A stretch of 64,000 nucleotides of DNA from Cellvibrio sp. UBA7671 (GCA_002483145.1 DLHJ01000002.1:248001-312000), one strand, 5' to 3'. Numbered from the stretch's first letter, positions 1 through 9,009 are shown. Made by a program: numbers and translations. The notes: a model not told the origin generated them from the letters alone.

Positions 1-2
1 AT

Positions 3-380
3 GAGGCGAGTATTCCAGCGGTTTCTGCCTATCCAGAAACGCCGCTTCTATCTAAACCACGTGTTTCGCCTTTGGCTGTGTGTTTAAGCTATCAATATCC
101 CGTACATAAAATCTCTCCCCGCCATCGACCTCTGGCACCAGAGCTGACACGGTTAGTGGTATACCGCAACCGCGAGGATAAGGTGCGTTTTATGACGGCT
201 AATACTATGACGTTGCGCCTCTTACATTTGCTGCAAACCAACCCCCAGGCTACCTTGGGGGACCAACTGCAACTTATTGCCACCGAACTGCAGCACAACC
301 AACCTGACGTTTTGTTTGGTGAAGCTCAGGTGCTCATTAATGAGCTGTTTGCATTGGATGTCATCAGCCATTTTGAGTAA
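3..380 (+). CDS. HvfC/DUF2063-type protein, C-terminal part only
   Basis: The frame is open from the window edge to a TAA at 378, so only the last 125 residues are present and the true start lies upstream. The visible part has the pattern of the C-terminal domain of HvfC/DUF2063 (NGO1945-like) proteins: a YPVHKISP stretch, then VVYRNREDKVRFM, then a helical tail. In that family HvfC acts with an MNIO (DUF692, HvfB) enzyme that modifies a small secreted precursor peptide (HvfA), often in metal-related operons. The partners would lie left of the window and are not seen. No gene follows closely downstream, so this is probably the last gene of its operon. The family assignment comes from pattern memory. 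Confidence 0.7.
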   Translation, partial: EASIPAVSAYPETPLLSKPRVSPLAVCLSYQYPVHKISPRHRPLAPELTRLVVYRNREDKVRFMTANTMTLRLLHLLQTNPQATLGDQLQLIATELQHNQPDVLFGEAQVLINELFALDVISHFE

Positions 381-678
381 GGGATATCCGTGACTACATT
401 TTCACTGGTGATTTTTGCAGCCATTTGGTTATCAAAAGCGCAAAAATAGTGCAAAAAGTTTGGTCTTTTACCCTAAAACCACGTTTAATCACAAAATTAG
501 GGCAAATTTCTTTATATAATCCGCCCGCGACATTCAGAGTGCGTTTTGTCATCTTTCTGTAACTTTATGGTCACACAATGGCAACACCCCTGAAACACAA
601 ATGTCATTTTATTAATAACACCTGACTCCCGGTGTTCAGGGTCTGAACACCAAACACACACATCCAGGAGACGACTCC
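381..678 (+). promoter_or_regulatory. Leader and promoter region of the porin
   Basis: This 298-base stretch holds no gene. A TATAAT hexamer at 515-520 within an AT-rich run is the best -10 candidate, but no good -35 stands 16-18 bases upstream, so the promoter may depend on an activator or lie elsewhere. The porin has an AGGAG ribosome-binding site at about 665-670. I see no terminator hairpin for the upstream gene. Confidence 0.35.
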
Positions 679-1662
679 ATGAAAAAAACATTATTGGCTC
701 TGGTCATTGCATCTGTACTTCCCGCCGCTGCGTTCGCCGACGTTATCGTTTATGGTAAAGCAAATGTGTCTGTGCAAAGCACCGATGAAGCTGCTCTTTC
801 CAGCGCTAACGGCAACCAAGCTGACGGTAGCAAAGTTGAATTGCTGAGCAACGCATCGCGCATTGGTGTTAAAGGTGGTGAAGAAGTTAATTCACAGCTG
901 AAAGTAATTTATCAATTTGAATACCAAACTGAAGTGGATGATGGTACCAACGGTAGCCAGACTTTTGGTCAGCGTAATATCTATTTGGGTTTGCAAGGCT
1001 CTGCCGGTACTATTATGGGCGGTCACTTTGATACCCCGACAAAAGTCGCGCAAGAAAAAATTGATTTGTTCAACGATCTGGAAGGTGATATCACACATAT
1101 ATTCAAAGGTGAGATTCGTGCGAGCAACATCGTTCAATACGTAACTCCAACCTTTGGCGGTGGATTCTCTGGTTCGGTTGCTTATGTGACTGAAGAAAAT
1201 GATGGTGTGACCAAAAAAACCGGTGAAACAGGTAACGGTATTTCTGCATCATTCGGCTACAACAGCCCAACGTTTTATGTTGGTGTAGCTATGGATCAGG
1301 ACGTTGAAGCTGAAGGCGTTGATTTGATTCGTGTGGTTGGTCGTTTGACTCTCGGCGCTTTCCAGTTAGGTGTGTTAGGTGAGAATTACGATAACGGTGT
1401 TGCCGATGAAGAAGATGGTGCACTGGTTTCTGCATTGTGGAATGTAACTGACAAGTGGGCGGTAAAAGCACAACACGGCAGCTCAGAAGTTAGATGGATT
1501 GATGGCGAAAGCAGCAGCATTGGTGTGGATTACAAAATGACCAAGAGCGCTACTTTGTTTGGTTATTACACCGTGGTAGAAAATGGCCAGCCAGATTTGG
1601 TTGCTGTAGACAACTACCGCGATGATAACTACGCTGGTATTGGTTTGGATTACAAATTCTAA
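679..1662 (+). CDS. Gram-negative general porin
   Basis: The product is a 327-residue outer-membrane beta-barrel protein of the Gram-negative porin (Porin_4-like) family, expected to form a trimeric diffusion channel for small solutes. A signal peptide (residues 1-20, cleaved after AFA) precedes a mature start DVIVYGKANVS. The conserved block with QRNIYLGLQG and GHFDTP around residues 95-115 belongs to loop 3, the constriction loop. The last residues are LDYKF, with the terminal Phe used by the BAM machinery. The start is supported by AGGAG ten bases upstream. The gene stands alone, with its own terminator just downstream. It is related to the two porins at 25-28 kb but clearly diverged from them. 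Substrate preference cannot be read from the sequence. Confidence 0.9.
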   Translation: MKKTLLALVIASVLPAAAFADVIVYGKANVSVQSTDEAALSSANGNQADGSKVELLSNASRIGVKGGEEVNSQLKVIYQFEYQTEVDDGTNGSQTFGQRNIYLGLQGSAGTIMGGHFDTPTKVAQEKIDLFNDLEGDITHIFKGEIRASNIVQYVTPTFGGGFSGSVAYVTEENDGVTKKTGETGNGISASFGYNSPTFYVGVAMDQDVEAEGVDLIRVVGRLTLGAFQLGVLGENYDNGVADEEDGALVSALWNVTDKWAVKAQHGSSEVRWIDGESSSIGVDYKMTKSATLFGYYTVVENGQPDLVAVDNYRDDNYAGIGLDYKF

Positions 1663-1689
1663 TTGTTGTAGTTCTTACTATGCGAAAAT

Positions 1690-1711
1690 AAAGGGTGCCT
1701 CGGCACCCTTT
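1690..1711 (+). terminator. Intrinsic terminator of the porin
   Basis: A perfect 9-bp stem (AAGGGTGCC/GGCACCCTT) with a 2-base gap is followed by TTTCTTGTTT. It lies 28 bases after the porin stop. Confidence 0.85.
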
Positions 1712-1757
1712 CTTGTTTGTACGTAATTTTGATAAGTAGCTAAAAAGAGGTGATGCG

Positions 1758-2216
1758 ATGAAATGGTTACTGACAGTTATTATCAGTGCGTGTTGCGCTA
1801 CTCAGTCCTATGCCGATGACACCTGTGAAAATGCTGTTGACGCGGCCGATTCAATGAATGTAAACCAGCAGAATTGCGATTACACCGATGAAGGGCTTAA
1901 TGGGGTTTTACACAAAGCCTTTAAAAAAGGTAGTGAAGGGGCAGTGCTGGAAACGGCTATAGAAAATTCTGCTGATGAGAAAATCCCAGCAACAGGAGGA
2001 GCAAAAAATCTCCCAGGTAACTCCCTACAAGCTAAAAAAGTTTTTTCACTCAGTGTTGAAGTGGATCAATGGTCAAGCGTCGCTTTAGCGCGCACGCAGT
2101 TGTTGCCTAAAGCTATGGAGCGATGCGCAAACGGTTTTTCCGTGATACGTGAAAATTATCGGCCGCTGGCGATGGGAAGAATTTCGCTGGTGATAGAATT
2201 TGTCTGCCTTGATTAA
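1758..2216 (+). CDS. Secreted protein of unknown function
   Basis: I do not recognise this 152-residue protein. A signal peptide is clear (residues 1-19, cleavage after SYA before DDTCENA), so it is periplasmic or exported. The mature part has four cysteines (near residues 23, 40, 122 and 149), an even number that would suit two disulfides. An AAGAGGTGATG ribosome-binding site just upstream supports the start. The gene stands alone between two terminators and converges with the minus-strand gene to its right, sharing the terminator at 2241-2265. I see no repeats or membrane segments beyond the signal peptide. Confidence 0.7.
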   Translation: MKWLLTVIISACCATQSYADDTCENAVDAADSMNVNQQNCDYTDEGLNGVLHKAFKKGSEGAVLETAIENSADEKIPATGGAKNLPGNSLQAKKVFSLSVEVDQWSSVALARTQLLPKAMERCANGFSVIRENYRPLAMGRISLVIEFVCLD

Positions 2217-2240
2217 CTAATTGTGAAGTGTAAAACAAAA

Positions 2241-2266
2241 AAAGGCCGCAAATGGTGCGGCCTTTT
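2241..2266. terminator. Shared terminator between convergent genes
   Basis: A 10-bp perfect stem (AAAGGCCGCA/TGCGGCCTTT) has a 5-base loop, with a T-run on the right side and an A-run on the left. It can therefore stop transcription from both the 1758 gene and the minus-strand gene ending at 2283. Confidence 0.9.
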
Positions 2267-2282
2267 TTGTGGGATAAAAAAT

Positions 2283-3008
2283 CTATTTTTGGTAATTAAC
2301 CACGGCGATGTAGTGCATGGCAGTCGGTTTGTCTTGCACAAATCCGGGAATAAATTTGGATTTTTTCAGCGAGCTTTCTATGCTTGCTGCGTCTGCTTGT
2401 TTGCGTAGCGCGGCTTCGATGGTGCTCACAGTTTCCACTTTGCCATCGGCTTCAATGTTTGCCATAACGCGGGTCATTTTGCCTTCGGCAAAAAATAACT
2501 TTCCGTCACCGTGTTCTTTGGTGGAGTAGGTGGCATACCAATCACTGGTATCCAACCGCTCTTGCGGTGCGTAATAGTGAGTACCGTGTTGTGCTTGCAG
2601 AGTGCCTAAATTGGGTAGCAAAACAATCGGTGCCTGTGTGCCGGCCAGTGAATAGACAACACGCATTTGCATTCTCACCGGAACGGCTTTGCCATCAATA
2701 GTGGCGGGGGTGAAGGTGGCTGACTTGAGTGCGGATTCCGTTACTTTTTGCATGGATACCAGTGGGCTGTTTTCATAGCAGGTGACTGCGTTGATATTGC
2801 CGGTGGTCATTACATCAGCCTGGCAATAAACCGCGACGGTTTTTACGCCCTCGCCAAACGAGGCCGGCATAGTGATTTGTTTACCCAGAGTTTCTTCTGC
2901 ATTGCCAAACTTTGCTGGAGTATAAGCTGCTGCATAACTCGCAATGGGTGCAATAGCCGCTAGTATTACCAGTGAGCGAATGGTTTTTTGTAGGAAATTT
3001 TTAGTCAT
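2283..3008 (-). CDS. Secreted protein with two TonB_C-like repeats
   Basis: This 241-residue exported protein starts at the ATG with a GAGGAG ribosome-binding site; an in-frame start 17 codons earlier lacks one. The signal peptide ends near residue 26 (ASYA). Two segments resemble each other and the C-terminal domain of energy-transducer TonB. One, around residues 50-115, runs from KTVAVYCQADV to SATFTPATIDGKAVPV; the other, around residues 170-240, runs from ANIEADGKVETV to KSKFIPGFVQDKPT. The order is a strand with D/N-x-G, a helix, then F-x-P and a basic/polar turn. It has no membrane anchor or Pro-rich spacer, so it is not a working TonB. It is more likely one of the soluble periplasmic proteins that reuse this fold. 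Function is unknown. Confidence 0.6.
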   Translation of the reverse strand: MTKNFLQKTIRSLVILAAIAPIASYAAAYTPAKFGNAEETLGKQITMPASFGEGVKTVAVYCQADVMTTGNINAVTCYENSPLVSMQKVTESALKSATFTPATIDGKAVPVRMQMRVVYSLAGTQAPIVLLPNLGTLQAQHGTHYYAPQERLDTSDWYATYSTKEHGDGKLFFAEGKMTRVMANIEADGKVETVSTIEAALRKQADAASIESSLKKSKFIPGFVQDKPTAMHYIAVVNYQK

Positions 3009-3382
3009 AGTGTGCTCCTCGTGAATTATTAAACGGCTATCTGCACCCTTCTGGGTCATTGATCTCCGGCTTCATTGTTAGATTAGCACTCGGCTTAGCA
3101 CACTAATGTGAATAGTTTGTGACACTTTTTGATTTAAATAGAAATAATTTAAAAATATTTAGTTATTTCTGTGATTTTGATTATAAGTTTTGCCCCGAAC
3201 TAGGGGCGATTGGTTTTTTTAGTGTCCCTGAATATGTATTTTGGCTGCTTAAATCACCGTTTAAAAAGTATAGTTCTGTATTTTGGTGCGAGGCAGTCAA
3301 TTTCTGTGCACATAAAAAAACCACCCTAAGGTGGTTTAATTGGATGGGGCTATTTCCGATTTCCTACCGGTAGATCCACTGC
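3009..3382 (-). other. Intergenic region with terminator at 3314-3337
   Basis: This AT-rich region holds the promoter of the 2283-3008 gene on the right-hand side of that gene. At its right end is a hairpin (AAACCACC at 3318-3325 with GGTGGTTT at 3330-3337), followed on the minus strand by seven T, which terminates the receptor gene ending at 3383. An 84-codon plus-strand frame at 3119-3373 runs through this hairpin, has no ribosome-binding site and is not called. Confidence 0.75.
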
Positions 3383-6091
3383 CTAGTAGGTATATTTCAC
3401 ATCCAGGCCAAAGCTGGTTCCTACCTGTTGTTTTAAAATTGTTACATTTTCACCGTTGGAATTTACTTGTTCGAATATACGCTCCTCATTGAGGATGTTA
3501 CCGATTTTCACTTTGGTAGTGAGATTGTCAGTTGCGTACCAGGAATAAGTTATGTCCAGTGAGTTGAATGGTTGCTCGTAGGCGTCTTGATGGTTACCGA
3601 TACTGCGTGCAGCAAAAAATAAACGTTCACCGAACAAGTTGTAGATCAATGATGCACTGTGTTGGCCATCGTCCGAATCAAAGCCCAGTTGGGTATTGAG
3701 TACGTATTCCGATTGACCGGTCATGCGCCGAATATTGTTGGTATAACCCAAGCCTTCTGCTGAAATAATTTCTGAATCGCTGAGTGTCAGGTTGGCGGAC
3801 ACAAAAAAGCCGCCGCTCAAATCGCGTAATGCTTCCAATTCAAGGCCGTAGATCTCACCGCTGGCAGAGTTTTCAAAGGTGAGTATTACGTCGTCATCCG
3901 AGCCGGGTAGGCGAGTGCTTTCAATGGGGTTGGCGATATCCTTGTAAAACAAAGTTGCGGTAAAGTTATTGCCGCTATCAAAAAACCACTCTGCTCGCAC
4001 ATCGTAGTTTTTCAATTCAGAAAATAACAAGCCCGAGTTGCCTTTCACTTTCATGCCTAATTCGGTGTCGATATAGACTACATCCGACATTTCGCGCAGG
4101 TCAGGACGAACAATCGTTTCGCTCGCATTTAAACGAAGTTGGAATACTTCCGTATTCATAAAACCTTCGTTCATATAAGTCACTGCGAGTGATGGATACC
4201 AATCATCCTGAACGATGCCATAGCGTTGATTGGGGTTTTCGGTAATGTCTTTAATGATTTTCAACAAGCTGTTGCCGGTGTAATCGAGCAGATCGACCGG
4301 TAATAAACCTTGTTTGAAAGTCTCTTTGCGTGCACCGCCAGAAATACGCCAGGTATCATTCCAGTTTGCATCAAACATCCCGTATGCGCCTTCGATAATT
4401 TGTCCGGCCACGTAACTTTCTGTACCAAATCCACCGCCCACACTCAATTCAAAATTATTATTGAGGTTGCCGATAGTGTTGTTATTCAGTACATCGCCTA
4501 CATTGCCCGCTAATACCGCGCTTTGGTTGCCTGAGCCGTCAATGTTTGCGGTATAGCCATAATATTCGCGCGATTTTTCGTTGTAGTTGAAGCCGCCAGA
4601 AAGTGTTAATTCCAGGCTATCAAACACCAAGGGTACTTTGGCATTCCAGCCGTTGCTGATGACATTGTCTTCCAGGTTCAGGAATTCAAAACTTGCCATT
4701 GCCGCACGGGGAGAAAGCTGGGTGCTTATCAGCGCACCTGTTGTGGGGTCTACAGTATTGTCGCCAGCAACCAGTGTGTGATTGGGGACATCGGTCTTTA
4801 CGGTTGAGTCAGAATAAAACCAATCAAATACCAGGGTATCCAAATGGGTTGAATTAAATTGATCGAATTTGTGTTCGCCCGTCGTTTGCGCGACTTCCAA
4901 TTCGCGGTTTTCCATACGCGTTTCATAAAATGCGTATTCGCTGCCTTCTGCAAGTGTGTAATTGCTGCCGTTAAATCCGGTTTTGATGAGCGCTTCGTCG
5001 TAAATATGCTCTATGTGATAGAAGCTCGCCTGCAGTTTGTGCATGTCGGTGTATTCCAAGCTTAAATTGCTGGAAAGTAACTGACGTGTTTCTTCACTGG
5101 TGCGTGCAGTTTTTGAGTAGCGATCATCCGGAGAGCCAATATCGCGACGCTCCTGATCTTTATTGCGCCACTTGGTGTCTTGGCCGAAGTTGGCAACTGC
5201 GCCGAATGAGAGCTCTTCGTTGATATCCCATTTGTTACCGAGCGCAAGGCTGCCGGCATAATCAGCCGGTAGCGACTTCTTGTAAATCTCAACATTTCGA
5301 TTTAATGAGAGAATTAAATCGCGATTGGTTTGTTGGGCAAATGCATCGCGTTCTGCAGTAGTTGCTGATTGATTCGCGCGTTTGTAGAAATCACCGATTC
5401 GTTGCTCGCTGACTACACCCTGATAAGTATTCAGCGCATTTTTTAGTTCCGTTGGCATATTGTATTTATCGCCGTGGCTGGCGTGCGTCAGGCCGTCATC
5501 GCTTTCGCTATTCATCCCGCTGCCCATTGAAACACTGAAGAGCAGTTCATCGGGGACACCTTTGGTACGCACATCAATCGCGCCGCCACCGAAATTTGCT
5601 GCCAGTTCTGGTGAGTAGGCTTTTTGTACTTTTAATGATTGAACGATAGAGGACGGAATCAGATCCAGTGGCAATACGTTGCGGGTCAACTCAGGTGAGG
5701 GGACTGCGGCACCATTCAAGGTCGTGCTCATGTAGCGTTCGCCGAGGCTGCGTACATATGCATATTTGCCGTCGAGCAGGGTGACGCCAGTTACGCGAGT
5801 TAAAGCTACTGCTACGTTGGAGTCGCCGTTACGGGCGATCTGGTCGGAACTCATCAGGTCAGCGGCAAAGGCTTCTTCCATGCGTTCAGTGACAACGGAT
5901 TGGGCGGCACTCTGCTGCCTGCCGGTCACCAGCATTTCTTCTACAACGGGAGCATCAATTTGCGGTAATTCGAGTGCGGGGACTTCAACTTTTTGTTCTG
6001 TATCCTGGGCGAGAGCAATCTGGCAAATACCCAGAGAAGCGGCGGTGATGGCCAGGAAAAGCTGGCGTCGCTTGGTATTTAATGTCTGCAT
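3383..6091 (-). CDS. TonB-dependent outer-membrane receptor
   Basis: This 902-residue TonB-dependent receptor would import a bound ligand across the outer membrane using TonB-ExbB-ExbD. A signal peptide (residues 1-28, ending ALA) is followed by a short spacer and a TonB-box-like VEEMLVTGR near residue 52. The plug domain spans about 65-185 and includes the SLGERYMSTTLNG and NFGGGAIDVRT blocks; the rest is a 22-strand-type barrel ending VKYTY. An AAGG precedes the ATG. The gene lies 106 bases downstream of a large lipoprotein gene on the same strand, with a stable hairpin between them, so the two are probably co-transcribed and work together at the cell surface. The ligand is unknown. No FecR or sigma factor is near, and there is no N-terminal signalling domain. 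Confidence 0.9.
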   Translation of the reverse strand: MQTLNTKRRQLFLAITAASLGICQIALAQDTEQKVEVPALELPQIDAPVVEEMLVTGRQQSAAQSVVTERMEEAFAADLMSSDQIARNGDSNVAVALTRVTGVTLLDGKYAYVRSLGERYMSTTLNGAAVPSPELTRNVLPLDLIPSSIVQSLKVQKAYSPELAANFGGGAIDVRTKGVPDELLFSVSMGSGMNSESDDGLTHASHGDKYNMPTELKNALNTYQGVVSEQRIGDFYKRANQSATTAERDAFAQQTNRDLILSLNRNVEIYKKSLPADYAGSLALGNKWDINEELSFGAVANFGQDTKWRNKDQERRDIGSPDDRYSKTARTSEETRQLLSSNLSLEYTDMHKLQASFYHIEHIYDEALIKTGFNGSNYTLAEGSEYAFYETRMENRELEVAQTTGEHKFDQFNSTHLDTLVFDWFYSDSTVKTDVPNHTLVAGDNTVDPTTGALISTQLSPRAAMASFEFLNLEDNVISNGWNAKVPLVFDSLELTLSGGFNYNEKSREYYGYTANIDGSGNQSAVLAGNVGDVLNNNTIGNLNNNFELSVGGGFGTESYVAGQIIEGAYGMFDANWNDTWRISGGARKETFKQGLLPVDLLDYTGNSLLKIIKDITENPNQRYGIVQDDWYPSLAVTYMNEGFMNTEVFQLRLNASETIVRPDLREMSDVVYIDTELGMKVKGNSGLLFSELKNYDVRAEWFFDSGNNFTATLFYKDIANPIESTRLPGSDDDVILTFENSASGEIYGLELEALRDLSGGFFVSANLTLSDSEIISAEGLGYTNNIRRMTGQSEYVLNTQLGFDSDDGQHSASLIYNLFGERLFFAARSIGNHQDAYEQPFNSLDITYSWYATDNLTTKVKIGNILNEERIFEQVNSNGENVTILKQQVGTSFGLDVKYTY

Positions 6092-6136
6092 GGTTAAAAC
6101 CTTGTATGAGCGAGGCTGTGATAGGGAGCTGCTTAC

Positions 6137-6164
6137 GACAGAGGCGCCCGGAGGCGCCTCTGTC
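6137..6164 (-). promoter_or_regulatory. Intercistronic stem-loop between lipoprotein and receptor genes
   Basis: A perfect 12-bp GC-rich stem (GACAGAGGCGCC/GGCGCCTCTGTC) with a 4-base loop lies between the lipoprotein stop and the receptor start. On the transcribed strand it is not followed by a T-run. It looks like an mRNA 3'-end stabiliser or partial terminator that would raise the lipoprotein level over that of the receptor. Confidence 0.6.
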
Positions 6165-6196
6165 TGGGATCACAGGCGGTTTATGTTCTTTCCCAA

Positions 6197-7870
6197 TTAG
6201 AGGCCAACAGTCCAGCCAGATACCCAATCATTAGCTTCTGATGCTGCACCAATGTGAGTTGGATTGGTAAAGAAGGTGCTGGTGCCTGCTGCGGGTACTG
6301 CACCTGCTACAAAGCTGTCAGCCAATTTGCTTACATCAAACACCGGGATGGTAATCGCAGCAGTAGTTGCGTCAGTGATGGCTGCCAGGGTCAGATATGC
6401 CTTGTCACTGGTTGCCAGATTTTTCAGTACGCTCACCGGCAATTGGTTGGCGGCAGTAACCACGTTGTTGTTGCCATTGGTAGCTGATGCCAACCAGGCA
6501 GCGGTGGTAAAGCCTGCATTAGATGGATCAACTTTTGATTGCGCTACACCAGCAGTACCGGCAAACAGGTTGCTCTTTGCAACTGACCAGCCGTCGGTAG
6601 CACCTTTGATCGTTTGTGGGCCTTCAGTATCGTTAAACGTGAACAATGCTTTTGAAGCCATGCTCGCGGCATTTGAAGTGACTACGCTGTTGTAGATCTC
6701 AACAAAGAAACCTTCGCGGATCAACAAGCCCAGTGAATCGCCATCTGGTGATGGGGTAGTTCCTTGGTTTCTGGTGACATTATTAGTAACGCAAGTCAGG
6801 TTAGAGATGCGCAGTTTGGTGAGAGGAGCTATATCGTCTGCACGGCCGACACCAGTGTTATCTGCTTCGACACAGTTATTGCCGCCTACACCTGTAGGAT
6901 GCACAGACAATGCAAACTGGATGTTGCCTTTATAGCCATCGGTAAAGTCAAATGAGTCATCCGAAGTGCCCACAGCAACGATGTGTTTGGCACTTACCGC
7001 ACCACCGAACCATTCAAAGCCATCGTCTTGTGCTGAGTAGGCTTGTACATAATCGATAATGGTTTTTGAACCTACACCGTTCAACGTCAGAGCATTCAGC
7101 TCGTTACCTTCAACTACTTTGTAGCCAGCATGTTTGATTACAACATATTTGAGTACGCCTGAGCTCTCAGCATTGTTGGCGCCACCGTAAGTGCCAGGTA
7201 AGCCTTCAGATGTGATATGGCAACCGTGTACGTTGTTAGCTGTTGTGAGGCGTTGGGCATCGGTACATTTGTTGGTAATACCGTTACCGTTGATTTGGAT
7301 ACCACCCCAGAGGCCACGATCAGCGATAGTTGCTGAGTTGTCGCGCAGGTCTTTTACGCCAGAGAAAATAATTGGCTTGGCTTTGGTGCCTTCGGCGATA
7401 ATCTTGGAGCCGCGTGCGATACGCACGTAATCTTCACCGCGTTCAAATGCTAGTTTCGCGCCGGCAGCTACCGTCAATGTTGCCCCTTCGCCTTCCTGTG
7501 GAATGCGTTTGCCTGCTGCGGCAACGTTGCTATCTACATCTTCACCAATAAACAATGCACCTTGAAAAATGTGAACGCCGCCATCAGCCAGCTCCGGAAC
7601 AAACAGGCTTACCTTTAATTGTTTCGCACTTGATGCAAAAGAGGTGTTGTAAACGCAGTTTTTGCCATCCTGAGTACCTTGCAGTTTTTGTCCATCTTGT
7701 TCGTATTGGGCGCAAGGATTAACTGCCGGGGTGGTAGTAGGTGGGTTGTTAACAGTCGTGTTGTTAGAATCAGTCACAGTGTTGCTCGGGTTCAGATTGA
7801 CATCACCACCGCCGCAAGCCGCCAAAGTTGCAGCCAATACATTCAATGCAAATAGGTTTTTCAGTTTCAT
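6197..7870 (-). CDS. Large surface lipoprotein paired with a TonB receptor
   Basis: This 557-residue protein has a lipoprotein signal with lipobox LAAC (Cys19), followed by GGG and a Thr/Asn-rich linker to about residue 50. The body contains beta-helix-like stretches. The RGLWGGIQINGNG, GGANNAESSGVLKYVVIKHAG and DDGFEWFGGAVSAKHIV segments resemble the right-handed parallel beta-helix family often found next to TonB-dependent receptors in gammaproteobacteria and Caulobacter-type bacteria, sometimes mislabelled as kinases. It is not an enzyme I can name. It is upstream of and on the same strand as the receptor at 3383, so I infer that it is the receptor's surface partner or substrate-capture protein. 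A GAGAG stretch upstream supports the start. Confidence 0.7.
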   Translation of the reverse strand: MKLKNLFALNVLAATLAACGGGDVNLNPSNTVTDSNNTTVNNPPTTTPAVNPCAQYEQDGQKLQGTQDGKNCVYNTSFASSAKQLKVSLFVPELADGGVHIFQGALFIGEDVDSNVAAAGKRIPQEGEGATLTVAAGAKLAFERGEDYVRIARGSKIIAEGTKAKPIIFSGVKDLRDNSATIADRGLWGGIQINGNGITNKCTDAQRLTTANNVHGCHITSEGLPGTYGGANNAESSGVLKYVVIKHAGYKVVEGNELNALTLNGVGSKTIIDYVQAYSAQDDGFEWFGGAVSAKHIVAVGTSDDSFDFTDGYKGNIQFALSVHPTGVGGNNCVEADNTGVGRADDIAPLTKLRISNLTCVTNNVTRNQGTTPSPDGDSLGLLIREGFFVEIYNSVVTSNAASMASKALFTFNDTEGPQTIKGATDGWSVAKSNLFAGTAGVAQSKVDPSNAGFTTAAWLASATNGNNNVVTAANQLPVSVLKNLATSDKAYLTLAAITDATTAAITIPVFDVSKLADSFVAGAVPAAGTSTFFTNPTHIGAASEANDWVSGWTVGL

Positions 7871-8212
7871 GAGGTCACTCTCTTCTCAGTTTCACAAGGG
7901 GTGTAAGGAAAATGTGAACGCAGTGTTGTTTCGCGTTTGTGGCGCTATCTTCAGTGACAAATATGAAATTTAAACGACAGATTTGTGAAAGATTTATTGC
8001 TGATATGTGTCGTTAATGTTTCAAATGGCAGCTAAACCCCTCATTTGGCAGGTTGGTTTGAAACACATTGAAATGTTGCAATTTGTAACGGCAGGGTGTG
8101 GATTGCACTAAATTGGGTTGTTCAAGCTATGGCGATTCGCTAAAGTGGCGCTTCCTTAAAGCGTTACTTTATGAAACGCTTCAATTGCGCATTACTGCGT
8201 CTCAGGGACATT
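7871..8212. other. Divergent promoter region
   Basis: This 342-base region separates the minus-strand lipoprotein gene from the plus-strand mlaA. It contains an inverted repeat GTTTCAAA (8018-8025) and TTTGAAAC (8057-8064) spaced by 31 bases, which could be an operator. I see no RNA gene or coding sequence. Confidence 0.4.
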
Positions 8213-8950
8213 ATGAAATCCATCGTCAAATCTTTGTTTGCTCTTCTCTCTCTTGGTTTTGCCACCCCTTACACCAGCTTGGCGCAAACCGAACAGAATC
8301 CGGACCCTTGGCAAGGGTTTAATCGTGCAGTGTTTACGTTTAACGATACGGTTGACCGTTGGACCCTGAAGCCCCTGGCTAAAACCTATAAGTTCGTGAT
8401 GCCTGATCCGTTGGAGATAGGTGTAAGCAATATTTTCAGCAATATTATGGAAGTGCCCAATACGATTAACGGTGTATTGCAAGGGGATTTAAAAGGTGCC
8501 GCACACGATACGGGCCGCTTGCTGGTAAATACCACTCTCGGTATCGGTGGTTTGCTGGATGTTGCGCAGTATATGAATCTGCCGGCAGATACCCCGGAGG
8601 ATTTTGGACAAACTCTGGCGGTTTGGGGCGTGGGGCAAGGGCCCTATTTGGTATTACCCCTGTTCGGGCCAAGTACGGTGAGAGATGGTTTTGGCAAACC
8701 GGTAGACTATTACACCAATCCCACTACCTACATCGATCATGTCCCTACTGATAACACGGTGATGGCTGTTTCATTGACTAGTACCCGCGCGAGGCTATTG
8801 GAGCTTGAGAACGGTATAACCGGCGACCGGTACGTTTTTGTCCGTGATGTTTATTTGCAACGTCGCGATTACTTGATCAACAACGGTGAAATTGAGGACG
8901 ACTTCGGCACGGAAGAGTTTGATGAAGAAGATTTTGAAGGGGAGTTTTAA
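8213..8950 (+). CDS. mlaA: MlaA/VacJ outer-membrane phospholipid-transport protein
   Basis: This 245-residue MlaA family protein belongs to the Mla pathway, which removes mislocalised phospholipids from the outer leaflet of the outer membrane and keeps lipid asymmetry. Family marks include DPWQGFNRAVFTFND near residues 32-46, the VPNTINGVLQGD block, TLGIGGLLDVA and the GPYLVLPLFGPSTVRDG motif. I chose the second ATG because AGGGA lies just upstream of it; the ATG 14 codons earlier lacks a site. The signal peptide ends SLAQ and has no lipobox cysteine, unlike E. coli MlaA, so this version may not be lipidated. The tail is acidic (Glu/Asp/Phe-rich). The gene stands alone with a terminator right behind it; the mlaBCDEF genes are not in the window. 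Confidence 0.92.
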   Translation: MKSIVKSLFALLSLGFATPYTSLAQTEQNPDPWQGFNRAVFTFNDTVDRWTLKPLAKTYKFVMPDPLEIGVSNIFSNIMEVPNTINGVLQGDLKGAAHDTGRLLVNTTLGIGGLLDVAQYMNLPADTPEDFGQTLAVWGVGQGPYLVLPLFGPSTVRDGFGKPVDYYTNPTTYIDHVPTDNTVMAVSLTSTRARLLELENGITGDRYVFVRDVYLQRRDYLINNGEIEDDFGTEEFDEEDFEGEF

Positions 8951-8954
8951 CCGG

Positions 8955-8980
8955 ACGGCTACTGTAGAGTAGCCGTTTTT
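8955..8980 (+). terminator. Intrinsic terminator of mlaA
   Basis: A 9-bp perfect stem (ACGGCTACT/AGTAGCCGT) with a GTAG loop is followed by TTTTT, four bases after the stop. Confidence 0.9.
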
Positions 8981-9009
8981 GTATTGGGCTGTCATGTGAA
9001 CTAGCTGTC

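Noticed and set aside
3119-3373. 84-codon plus-strand frame in an AT-rich gap
   Set aside because: It lacks a ribosome-binding site, reads through the terminator hairpin of the neighbouring receptor gene, and has no recognisable domain or signal peptide.
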